NCBI RefSeq assembly: GCF_043226085.1 | Contig: NZ_CP171225.1 | Coordinates: forward strand, 744,001 to 808,000 | DNA: 64,000 nucleotides | Source of the DNA: Amaricoccus sp003258405 | GTDB taxonomy: Bacteria > Pseudomonadota > Alphaproteobacteria > Rhodobacterales > Rhodobacteraceae | Reading direction: 5' to 3' | Shown here: piece by piece, positions 26,046-34,512 of the stretch | Layout of the letters: each line of letters starts with the position of its first letter | Numbering within the stretch: the stretch's first letter is position 1 | Translations under genes and position numbers: made by a program | Notes under the pieces: generated by a model | Database searches by the model: none | Seen by the model: the letters and a program-made list of their open reading frames with translations, nothing else | Told to the model about the DNA's origin: nothing

Positions 26046-26074
26046 GTGGCTGGCGCATAAATTACGCCAGCCAC
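26046..26074 (+). terminator. stem-loop terminator after ompW
   Basis: GTGGCTGGCG pairs perfectly with CGCCAGCCAC (10 bp) around the AT-rich 9-nt loop CATAAATTA, starting 7 bp after the ompW stop. There is no T-run, but stem strength and position make it the likely transcript end. Confidence 0.7.
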
Positions 26075-26213
26075 CCGACTATCAGCTCGATCACAACCGC
26101 GCTGGCCATGGCAATCGCCCTGTCCTACTGGTCGCATGCCATCCTACGCCTGTGCTACGATCCGGAACCGGGTTGTCACTTGCCCGGGGAAATCGGGTGG
26201 GTGGAGAGGCCGA

Positions 26214-27905
26214 ATGTCGCAGGACAGCAACAGCGCGCAGCCGCAGCATCCTGCCATCCTGAAGCATCTCGCCGAACTGGAAGCGGGTGAAATCGGCCGC
26301 CGGGAATTCTTGATTCGCTCCACCGCCCTTGGGCTCGCGGGTTCTGCGGCTCTCCAGCTCGCGGGGCTCGCACCTGCACCGGCTCAGGCCCAGACCGACT
26401 CCATTCGCTCCGGCGGAGTCTTGCGCATCTCGATGGCCGTGATGCCGATCACCGATCCCCGGCTCTTTGACTGGTCCGAGAAGGGTAATATTGCGCGGGC
26501 GTTCATCGAATCCCTGATCCGCTTCACCTCTGACTTTACATTCGAGCCACACCTCCTCGAAGGCTGGGAGGTAAACGCCGACGCGACTGAGTACACGCTG
26601 TTCCTCCGGCCTGGCGTGCGCTGGACCAATGGGGACGCGTTCACCTCCGATGACGTGATCTACAACTTCAGCCGCTGGTGCGACGCCTCCGTGCCCGGCA
26701 ACTCGATGGCCGCCCGGGTCGCGGGAGTCGCCGCAAGAATATCTGCCGGGAGCGGCGGCACTGAACGTTACGGCCTTCGGCCCGGTGCGGTGGAGCGCGT
26801 GGACGATCTGACAGTACGCCTCTCCCTCTCCATCCCGGACGTCACCCTTGTGCCGAGCCTCTCCGACTATCCGGCCCTGATCGTCCATCGCGATTTCGAC
26901 GCATCGGGTGGCGATCTCGCGCTCGCGCCGGTTGGCACCGGGCCCTGGCAACTCGAGGAGTTCGCTGTTGGCGAGCGCTGCCTTCTCACGCGCCGCACGG
27001 ACCCGGGCGGCTGGTGGGGCGAAAAAGTACAGGGCCCCGTTTTCCTCGACGCGATCGAATATGTCGATCTCGGCACGGACCCGTCCGCCGAAATCGAAGC
27101 GTTCGAGACTGGACGAATCAACTGCAACTTCGAAACCACGGCCGCCTATGTCGATCGCTTCGATGCTATCGGTCTGGCGCGTACCGAGGTGGTCTCTGGA
27201 GCGACAATATGCGTGCGGATGAACGTCGACCACCCTCCCTTCGACGACCCTCGTCTTCGGCGAGCGATCCAGTTCGCTGTCAGCAACCAGACGCTGCTCG
27301 ATCTCGGCCATGAAGGGCGAGGACAGATCGCCGAGAACCACCATGCGGGACCCATGCACCCGGAATACGCACCCTTGCCGCCGTTCGAACCCGATCTCGA
27401 GCGCGCGCGAGAACTGCTCGCCGAAACGGGGTTCGCTGAGAAGGAAATCACTCTCGTTTCCATTGATGATGACTGGCGCCGCAATACCTGCGATGCGGTT
27501 GCCGCACAGCTTCGCGACGCAGGCTTCAACGCCACGCGTCGCGTCCTCTCCGGTGCAGATTTCTGGTCAGAATGGATGAGTTATCCGTTTTCCGGCACAA
27601 ACTGGAATATGCGTCCGCTGGCGATCCAGACCTACGCGCTCGCCTACAGGACCGGCGCGCCTTGGAATGAAACAGCCTTCTCCGATAGTCGCTTTGACAA
27701 GTTGCTCGACCAGGCGCTCGCACTCAGTCAGGCAAGCGACCGTCGGCGGCTGATGGCGGAGATGGAGCAGATCCTTCAGTCTTCCGGCATCATGATCCAG
27801 CCCTACTGGCGGTCGCTCTACCGTCACATGCAGCCCGAGGTGCATGGTCTTGCAATGCACCCGACCTACGAAAACCACCTGGAACGAGTATGGCTCGACA
27901 TCTGA
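26214..27905 (+). CDS. orphan peptide-type ABC substrate-binding protein, Tat signal
   Basis: A 563-residue family 5 (DppA/OppA-like) extracytoplasmic binding protein. The N-terminal region has a twin-arginine motif (GRREFLI) before a hydrophobic Ala/Leu stretch and APAQAQ cleavage site, so it is probably exported folded through the Tat system encoded at 2.4-4 kb. The mature part has the family segments YTLFLRPGVRWTNGDAFTSD and DVIYNFSRW. Members bind peptides, nickel, opines or oligosaccharides; the ligand here is unknown. No permease or ATPase gene is nearby. GGTGGAGAGG precedes the ATG at 26214. Confidence 0.9.
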   Translation: MSQDSNSAQPQHPAILKHLAELEAGEIGRREFLIRSTALGLAGSAALQLAGLAPAPAQAQTDSIRSGGVLRISMAVMPITDPRLFDWSEKGNIARAFIESLIRFTSDFTFEPHLLEGWEVNADATEYTLFLRPGVRWTNGDAFTSDDVIYNFSRWCDASVPGNSMAARVAGVAARISAGSGGTERYGLRPGAVERVDDLTVRLSLSIPDVTLVPSLSDYPALIVHRDFDASGGDLALAPVGTGPWQLEEFAVGERCLLTRRTDPGGWWGEKVQGPVFLDAIEYVDLGTDPSAEIEAFETGRINCNFETTAAYVDRFDAIGLARTEVVSGATICVRMNVDHPPFDDPRLRRAIQFAVSNQTLLDLGHEGRGQIAENHHAGPMHPEYAPLPPFEPDLERARELLAETGFAEKEITLVSIDDDWRRNTCDAVAAQLRDAGFNATRRVLSGADFWSEWMSYPFSGTNWNMRPLAIQTYALAYRTGAPWNETAFSDSRFDKLLDQALALSQASDRRRLMAEMEQILQSSGIMIQPYWRSLYRHMQPEVHGLAMHPTYENHLERVWLDI

Positions 27906-28076
27906 CCAGATGACCCACCGGCAAGTTGATGCCGGCATTCAGACTAAGGAAAGAATTGCCGCGTCAATTGATCGCATTTGTGGCAGAAGGCCGCGAATGC
28001 GGGCACGCGAAGCGACCCGGCCATTAGGCTCCCGTGTGCGATTGTGCCGGACTTTCGGCAACCGGAGGATGAATAG

Positions 28077-29789
28077 GTGAATGACAAGCTGACCACCCCC
28101 ACGGCGGGGCTGCGCGGCATGAAAAGTTTGTTCGTGGCGATTGGAGTCTTCAGCGCCTTCGTGAATGTGCTGATGCTGACCGGCTCGCTCTACATGCTTC
28201 AGATTTACGATCGGGTATTGCCCAGCAAGTCGGTTGAGACGCTGCTGGGCCTAACGATTCTCGTGGCCGGGCTGTACGCGCTAATGGGTCTTCTCGACTT
28301 CATTCGCGGACGTGTCGCCGCTCGGATCGGGGCAACGCTGCAGAGCCGTCTCGATGCTCGCGTCTTCAAGGCAATACTGCGCCGCTCCGTACTGTCGACC
28401 GAACGTTCCCGGCCCGCGTCTGGCCTCAAGGATCTCGAATCCATCCAGCGCCTCCTCGCCTCACCCGTGCTCTTTGCTGTCTTCGACATGCCTTGGGCGC
28501 CGCTCTTCATATTCGCGATCTATTCCTTCCATCCCTGGCTTGGGCACCTTGCCATCGTGGGCGGCCTCATCCTCGTCGTGATCACCCTCTTCAACCAGCT
28601 CACCACCCGGCGCCACGAACTCGACGCCTCTGCTGCCACAGCCCAAGGTGAGGCATTTGCTGAGACGATCCGGCAGCAAGGCGAGATGGTCCGTGCACTC
28701 GGAATGTCGGGATCGGTGATGGAGCGCTGGCAGATCCTGCGCGAACGCGCGCTCCGGGCCCAGATCGCCTCAAGCGATCGGGTCAGCCAGTTCTCGACCA
28801 TGAGCAAGACCTTTCGGTTCTTTCTCCAATCGGCAGTTCTGGGGCTCGCGGCCTATCTCGTACTCCATGGCCAGCTCTCTCCTGGTGCCATGATAGCGGG
28901 CTCGATCCTGCTTGGCCGCGCCCTGGCTCCCGTGGAACAGGCAATCGGTGGCTGGCCAATGGTCATCCGCGCCCGCCAAGGTTGGAAGCGTCTGGAACTG
29001 CTTCTGGGCTCGACACCTGAGGAGCTCGAAGTCACCGCCCTGCCGCGCCCGAATGCGCGCCTCGAAGTCAATCAGATCACGGTCTTTCCGCCTGAGCAGC
29101 AGAAGGCAAGCCTTCGGATGCTTTCCTTCAATCTTGCCCCGGGCCAGGCGCTCGGCGTGATCGGTGCTTCAGCTTCTGGAAAATCCACACTTGCCCGTGT
29201 GTTGTCCGGCATCTGGCGCCCTGCTTCAGGAAGTGTCCGCCTCGATGGGGCGGCGCTCGATCAATATGAGCCAGACGTACTTGGCAGCTACATCGGCTAT
29301 CTACCTCAGGATGTAGTCCTTTTCGACGGCACCGTCGCCGAGAACATTGCCCGGATGCAAATGCAGCCGAATGCCGAACAGGTCGTCGCGGCAGCCAGGA
29401 AAGCCGGCGCCCATGACATGATCCTCGGACTGCCACAGGGCTACGACACGCCAGTTTCGACCGGTGGCGGTCGGCTGTCCGGCGGCCAGAAGCAGCGCAT
29501 CGGCCTTGCCCGCGCCTTCTATGGCGATCCGGTCTTCCTAGTGCTCGACGAGCCCAACTCCAATCTCGACGCAGGCGGCCAAGACGCGCTCAACCTCGCA
29601 ATACGCCAGGCGAAGGCAGAGGGACGGATCGTCATCATCATGGCGCATCGCCCAGCCGGTATCGCCGAATGCGACCTCATCCTCATCATGGACAATGGCA
29701 CCGCTAAGGCCTTCGGTCCTCGCGACGAAGTATTGAAGGCGCATGTGCGCAACTACGCCCAAGTCGCCCCCCGTGTTCAGGCGGAGTAA
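28077..29789 (+). CDS. type I secretion ABC transporter/permease (PrtD-like)
   Basis: A 570-residue exporter with N-terminal transmembrane helices followed by a nucleotide-binding domain: Walker A GASASGKST, signature LSGGQKQR, Walker B FLVLDEPNSNLD and H-loop AHRPAG. Length and the start MKSLFVAIGVFSAFVNVLML match the PrtD/HasD family that exports RTX proteases and similar proteins together with an HlyD-type adaptor and TolC. The start is a GTG with a GGAGGA site. It is followed 4 bp later by the adaptor gene. No RTX substrate or TolC gene lies in the window. Confidence 0.92.
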   Translation: MNDKLTTPTAGLRGMKSLFVAIGVFSAFVNVLMLTGSLYMLQIYDRVLPSKSVETLLGLTILVAGLYALMGLLDFIRGRVAARIGATLQSRLDARVFKAILRRSVLSTERSRPASGLKDLESIQRLLASPVLFAVFDMPWAPLFIFAIYSFHPWLGHLAIVGGLILVVITLFNQLTTRRHELDASAATAQGEAFAETIRQQGEMVRALGMSGSVMERWQILRERALRAQIASSDRVSQFSTMSKTFRFFLQSAVLGLAAYLVLHGQLSPGAMIAGSILLGRALAPVEQAIGGWPMVIRARQGWKRLELLLGSTPEELEVTALPRPNARLEVNQITVFPPEQQKASLRMLSFNLAPGQALGVIGASASGKSTLARVLSGIWRPASGSVRLDGAALDQYEPDVLGSYIGYLPQDVVLFDGTVAENIARMQMQPNAEQVVAAARKAGAHDMILGLPQGYDTPVSTGGGRLSGGQKQRIGLARAFYGDPVFLVLDEPNSNLDAGGQDALNLAIRQAKAEGRIVIIMAHRPAGIAECDLILIMDNGTAKAFGPRDEVLKAHVRNYAQVAPRVQAE

Positions 29790-29793
29790 ACTG

Positions 29794-31104
29794 ATGAAGA
29801 TCGCATCCCAATCAGATAGCTGGGGCCTCCGCCGCTTCATGCTGATCGGCTATCTGGCTGTCGCCTTCCTCGTCTTGGGCGCGGGTGTATGGGCATCCGT
29901 AACCCGCATCGCTGGCGCGGTTGTCGCTCCCGGCACCGTGGCGGTCGAGGGCAATCGGCAGGTGGTCCAGCATCCGACCGGCGGCGTAATCGCCGCAATC
30001 AACGCGCGCAACGGCGATGAAGTCGCTGCCGGTGACATTCTTGTCGAACTCGACGGCCAGAACCTCCGCACCGATCTCGGCATCGTCGAAGGACAATGGT
30101 ACGAGATCCTTGCGCGCAAGAGCCGCCTTTCGGCTGAACGCGATGGGCTCAACGCGATCACCTTCGATCCCGCACTCGTCGAGAAGGCACAAAAATCGAA
30201 AGAGGCCGCCGGACTGATCGCGGCACAGAAGCAGCAATTTGAGGCGCGCCGGGCGCTACTCGCAGAGGAAACGAAGCAGCTCGAGGAACGCCAGACTCAG
30301 ATCGCCAACCAGAATGATGGCCTCGTCGCGCTCAAGGATGCGACCCGCGAGCAGATCGACCTCCTCGCACGCGAGCTCAAGGGCCAAGAAGAGCTGCTGT
30401 CCCAAGGCCTCACGCAGATTACCCGAGTTCTCACCCCCCAGCGCCAGCTTGCTTCGCTCCGCGGCACGGCAGGCCAGGTCGAAGCTTCCATCGCCGAGAA
30501 CCGCGGCAAGATCGCCGAAATCGAGATTGAGCGCGTTCGTCAGGAAGCGCAGATGCGGGAAGAGGCGATCCAGGAACTCCGGGACCTCGAATACCGCGAA
30601 ATCGAGCTGCGCGAGCGTCGCCGTTCACTCATCGAGCAAATCAGCCAGCTCGACCTTCGCGCCCCGGTGACCGGGATCGTGTACGGCAGCACGGCCGACA
30701 CCCTGCGCGGCGTTATCCGCGCCGCCGAACCGGTAATGTATATCGTGCCGAAGGACACACCGCTTATTGCCCGTACACGGATCGAGCCCATCCACATCGA
30801 CCAGGTCCATCTAGGTCAGGAAGCCACGATGCGCTTTTCTGCCTTTGACAGCCGTTCGACACCGGAGGTCTCGGGGCATATAATTGCGATCTCAGCCGAT
30901 GCGATCGAGGATCCTCAGCACGGAGTGCGCTACTTTCAAGCCGATATAGAACTCGATTCGACCGTATTTGAGAAGCTCGGCGACAAAGTTGTGCTGCCGG
31001 GCATGCCGGTCGAGGCGTTCATCCAGACCGGCGAGCGCTCGGCTCTCAGCTATTTCCTGAAGCCGATGACCGACTACTTCAAGCGGGCGTTCCGGGAGGG
31101 CTAA
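29794..31104 (+). CDS. HlyD-family type I secretion adaptor (PrtE-like)
   Basis: A 436-residue periplasmic adaptor. One N-terminal membrane helix (residues about 15-37) is followed by the biotinyl-lipoyl-like segment GGVIAAINARNGDEV, a long coiled-coil hairpin (about 90-270) and the conserved RAPVTGIVYG with a C-terminal beta-barrel. It connects the inner-membrane exporter to an outer-membrane TolC. It lies 4 bp after the ABC exporter gene, with a GGCGGAG ribosome site, so both are made together. Confidence 0.93.
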   Translation: MKIASQSDSWGLRRFMLIGYLAVAFLVLGAGVWASVTRIAGAVVAPGTVAVEGNRQVVQHPTGGVIAAINARNGDEVAAGDILVELDGQNLRTDLGIVEGQWYEILARKSRLSAERDGLNAITFDPALVEKAQKSKEAAGLIAAQKQQFEARRALLAEETKQLEERQTQIANQNDGLVALKDATREQIDLLARELKGQEELLSQGLTQITRVLTPQRQLASLRGTAGQVEASIAENRGKIAEIEIERVRQEAQMREEAIQELRDLEYREIELRERRRSLIEQISQLDLRAPVTGIVYGSTADTLRGVIRAAEPVMYIVPKDTPLIARTRIEPIHIDQVHLGQEATMRFSAFDSRSTPEVSGHIIAISADAIEDPQHGVRYFQADIELDSTVFEKLGDKVVLPGMPVEAFIQTGERSALSYFLKPMTDYFKRAFREG

Positions 31105-31123
31105 TCCCCCGGCCCCGCATCAC

Positions 31124-31393
31124 TCACTCGACGGTCTGCTCCTCCTTGGGTGCAGACCTGGTTTCACTGGTGATCTCAGAACTCGCCTGACCCGCAGCGG
31201 GTATGAAGGATGGCTCCGGCATCGCATTGCGGGCCTGCAGAATTGTGATGGCAGCATCAGATGAGAAGCTATCGGGCACCTGCGCCCAGTCGGAATTCTT
31301 GAGAGTGTGCGATGCCTCGGGCAGAAGCGACCAGACGAGCACGCTCATCAGGAAACCGGCGGCAATGAACTTCAACGCAGCTGGGGAGGGCAT
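31124..31393 (-). CDS. small single-pass membrane protein, unknown
   Basis: An 89-residue hypothetical protein with one hydrophobic helix near the N-terminus (LKFIAAGFLMSVLVWSLL) and an acidic/Ser-rich C-terminal tail. I do not recognise a family. It converges on the HlyD gene and diverges from ttcA. The ATG at 31393 places the helix at residues 6-23. A longer reading frame to 31525 would overlap the ttcA start and is less likely. It may be an envelope-anchored accessory protein; no function can be given. Confidence 0.5.
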   Translation of the reverse strand: MPSPAALKFIAAGFLMSVLVWSLLPEASHTLKNSDWAQVPDSFSSDAAITILQARNAMPEPSFIPAAGQASSEITSETRSAPKEEQTVE

Positions 31394-31523
31394 GGTTTGA
31401 CTCTTTAGGTTACCGGGAACTCCGCGCCGACAATCGGAAAAGATACTTAACAGGGCCTTTACGACGGTCGGGACCCGCAGCCGCGCTTGCCGCTCCGCCC
31501 CGGCATCCTGTATGGGATTTGCC

Positions 31524-32336
31524 ATGTTCGACGAGACCGAAATTCATCCGCTCTTCCACGGCGCTCCGACCTCGACCGGGTTCCGAAAGCTGCGAAAGCG
31601 CATCATCCGCCAGACCCGCGAGGCACTCGAAGCCTACGGCATGGTGAAGCGTGGCACACGCTGGCTTGTCTGCCTCTCGGGCGGCAAAGACAGCTATACG
31701 CTGCTCGCAGCCCTCGTCGAACTACAATGGCGTGGCCTTCTGCCAGTAGATCTGCTCGCCTGCAATCTCGATCAGGGGCAGCCGGGTTTTCCCGCGACCG
31801 TCCTGCCCAAATTCCTCGAGCGGATGGGCGTGCCTCACCGCATCGAATACCAAGACACCTATTCGGTGGTTCTCGACAAGGTGCCGCAGAACAAGACCTT
31901 CTGTGCGCTCTGCTCGCGCCTTCGGCGGGGCCACCTATACCGCATCGCCCGCGAGGAAGGTTGTGAGGCAATAGTGCTCGGCCACCACCGCGACGATATT
32001 ATCGAGACATTCCTGCTCAATCTCTTCCACGGCGGGAAACTCGCCGCCATGCCGCCGAAGCTTCTCAATGACGAGGGCGATGTCTACGTCATGAGGCCAC
32101 TTGCCCACGTTGCGGAAGCGGACTGCGACAAGTTCGCGCGATCGATGAACTATCCGATCATTCCCTGCAATCTCTGCGGCAGCCAAGATGGCCTCCAGCG
32201 GCTGCATATCAAGCAAATGGTGAACGAGTGGGAGGCCCGTAGCCCGGGCCGGCGGCAGATTATCTTCCGGGCCCTTACCCAAGCCAATCCGAGCCACCTG
32301 CTCGACCCCAATCTGTTTGATTTTAGCGCACTTTAG
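31524..32336 (+). CDS. ttcA: tRNA 2-thiocytidine biosynthesis protein TtcA
   Basis: A 270-residue enzyme that puts sulfur on C32 of certain tRNAs. It has the PP-loop SGGKDS, and two CxxC motifs (CALC and CNLC) that hold the 4Fe-4S cluster. The ending NPSHLLDPNLFDF is diagnostic. Homologues begin with a DTDIHPLFHG-like segment, so MFDETEIHPLFHG at 31524, with GGGA upstream, is preferred over ATG 31512. It stands alone ahead of a c-di-GMP gene. Confidence 0.94.
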   Translation: MFDETEIHPLFHGAPTSTGFRKLRKRIIRQTREALEAYGMVKRGTRWLVCLSGGKDSYTLLAALVELQWRGLLPVDLLACNLDQGQPGFPATVLPKFLERMGVPHRIEYQDTYSVVLDKVPQNKTFCALCSRLRRGHLYRIAREEGCEAIVLGHHRDDIIETFLLNLFHGGKLAAMPPKLLNDEGDVYVMRPLAHVAEADCDKFARSMNYPIIPCNLCGSQDGLQRLHIKQMVNEWEARSPGRRQIIFRALTQANPSHLLDPNLFDFSAL

Positions 32337-32436
32337 AGGCGTAACCGGTCAATCCCTAAAATTTTCAGCGAATTCCCCTCACGCGAACGTGGCGACCTTA
32401 ACGAATGGGATGTCGGAAGGCGCTACCTTCCGGCCC

Positions 32437-34449
32437 ATGACGACCCAGACCACATCCCCCTCCGGCGCGGCGCCGGACCGTCAGTTCGTGCGCGTCACGA
32501 TGCTCGTGATGTGCGTCGGGTTGATCATTGCGCTCAGTTCGCATCTGGTTCTCGAGCGCGCGCTGCACTGGGAGCGTGTCGCGAGTGAAATGGCCCTTGC
32601 AAGTGCCAACGAAGCCGCCGCGGCACGAACAGTGATCACGACGGCCGATCGCCTGACGATCCTGCCCATTGGCCCCGAAAGCCGCAAGACGCGTACACGG
32701 CTTGCTTGGGACATCGAGCGCCTCGCCACCGCCTCTGAGCGGCGCACGGCAATGTCGCGGGAAACTATTCCGCGTGATGAAATGCTCACCAATGACATTT
32801 CCGCCGTCATCACCGCAGGTCTTGCCATCGCGCGTGATGAACGCGGTGCCGCAAAAGGTGCGCGCGTCCTCTCTGAACGCATCGAGAACGACATTCTACC
32901 GAAGCTCGACCTCATCGCCGTGACCGACCGCGCCGAGGCGGATCTCAGCCGCACCCGCTGTCTCTGGGCTCTCGCGGCGTCGCTTCTCCTGCAGGTGGGA
33001 GCAGGCCTCTCGCTCTACTTCCTTCTCGTCCGCCCAACCCGGCGCAAGATCGAGACATGGGTCGCCAAATCCTACGAGACCGATCGCGAAAACCGCTTCC
33101 GGCTCCTGCACGATCCCATGACCGGGATGCCGAACGGCGCCTACCTTCATGCCTACATTTCCCGCCTCGCACTCGGGGCCGAGCGCCGCAGCACACAGAC
33201 CGCCGTGATGCGGATCGATTTCGATCGCTTCAAGATCCTGCGCGAAGCGCTCGGGACACGTGTCGCTGACGAGGTGATCCGCATTGCTGCCCGCCGCGTC
33301 CAGCAATGCCTGCGCGGTGGCGATTTCGCCGCCTATCTCGGCCAGGACGATTTCGTGGTCGTGACCGGCGATCTCGAAGACGGAAACTCGGCCGCGGCGA
33401 TCGCGGGCCGCATCCAGGCGGCACTCACGAAGCCCTTCTCGATCCGTGGCGGCGCGCGGCGACTCTCCTGTTCCATCGGCGTGACACTCATGTCCGACGA
33501 CGAGGCCGACCCGGACCTCATACTCGCCAATGCCGCTATCGCGCTCTCGGAGGCCCAAGCCGAAGGCATGGGCCTGATTCGCTATTTCAGTGCGAGCCAA
33601 CGAGAAGAAGTCCGACGACGCGAAACCCTCTATGCCGAGCTTGTCCACGGCCTCGAGAATGGCGAGATCATTGCCTATTTTCAGCCTCAGATCGACCTCG
33701 CCACCGACATGCTCGCAGGTTTCGAGGCGCTCGTGCGCTGGAGGCACCCCAAACGCGGCCTGCTTGCACCTGGTGCCTTTCTCGATTTCGCCGATCAGAC
33801 CGACCTTACCGAACGTCTCGGCGAAGTTGTGCTTACCCGCGCGCTCGAAGCACTGACCGCCTGGGATGCCCAAGGGCTCGCGGTGCCTAGGGTTGGGGTG
33901 AACTTCGCCCTTGCCCAGCTTCGCAATCCACGCCTCATCGAGAAGATCAAATGGGATGTGGAGCGCTTTGATGTCGAGCCCCAGCGCCTCGCGATCGAGG
34001 TGCTTGAAACGGTGCTAATTAAGAGCGACGCGGACATGGTCGTCCGCAACTTGAGGGGTCTTGCGTCCTCCGGCTTCGTGATCGAGCTCGACGATTTTGG
34101 CACCGGACATGCCTCGATTTCCAACCTGCGCCGCTTCATGGTCAACCGGATCAAGATAGACCGCAGTTTTATCCTCGGCATAGAGACGAGCGCCGAGCAG
34201 CAGCAGCTCACTGCGTCGATGATCGCAATGGCCGGAGCGCTCGGCATCGAAACACTCGCCGAAGGCATTGAAACCGCTGAGGCCCAGTCGATGCTCGGCA
34301 AGCTCGGCTGCGACTTCGGGCAGGGTTACAAGATCGCAAAGCCGATGTCGCTCGAGGAGACGTTCAACTGGCTGCGCACCCATTGCGCGGCCGCCGAACA
34401 GGATCAGGAGGCTGACGCCTCAGCCCGTGTTGATCCGAATACACCTTGA
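32437..34449 (+). CDS. membrane EAL phosphodiesterase with degenerate GGDEF
   Basis: A signalling protein of about 670 residues. Two membrane helices near the N-terminus flank a periplasmic sensor of about 130 residues. A GGDEF domain follows in which the active loop reads GQDDF, so cyclase activity is probably lost. The C-terminal EAL domain keeps FEALVRW, LDDFGTGHASI and LAEGIET, the residues needed to hydrolyse c-di-GMP. It is probably a phosphodiesterase with a GTP-sensing GGDEF domain. The start is uncertain: ATG 32437 lies 4 bp after a 7-bp hairpin (CGGAAGG/CCTTCCG), and ATG 32410 is the other candidate. Confidence 0.88.
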   Translation: MTTQTTSPSGAAPDRQFVRVTMLVMCVGLIIALSSHLVLERALHWERVASEMALASANEAAAARTVITTADRLTILPIGPESRKTRTRLAWDIERLATASERRTAMSRETIPRDEMLTNDISAVITAGLAIARDERGAAKGARVLSERIENDILPKLDLIAVTDRAEADLSRTRCLWALAASLLLQVGAGLSLYFLLVRPTRRKIETWVAKSYETDRENRFRLLHDPMTGMPNGAYLHAYISRLALGAERRSTQTAVMRIDFDRFKILREALGTRVADEVIRIAARRVQQCLRGGDFAAYLGQDDFVVVTGDLEDGNSAAAIAGRIQAALTKPFSIRGGARRLSCSIGVTLMSDDEADPDLILANAAIALSEAQAEGMGLIRYFSASQREEVRRRETLYAELVHGLENGEIIAYFQPQIDLATDMLAGFEALVRWRHPKRGLLAPGAFLDFADQTDLTERLGEVVLTRALEALTAWDAQGLAVPRVGVNFALAQLRNPRLIEKIKWDVERFDVEPQRLAIEVLETVLIKSDADMVVRNLRGLASSGFVIELDDFGTGHASISNLRRFMVNRIKIDRSFILGIETSAEQQQLTASMIAMAGALGIETLAEGIETAEAQSMLGKLGCDFGQGYKIAKPMSLEETFNWLRTHCAAAEQDQEADASARVDPNTP

Positions 34450-34512
34450 CCTTTCATTGCAGCCCCTGTTGAACCCCTGTCAGATTTCCCGCATCTGACC
34501 GGAGCCGTTCTT

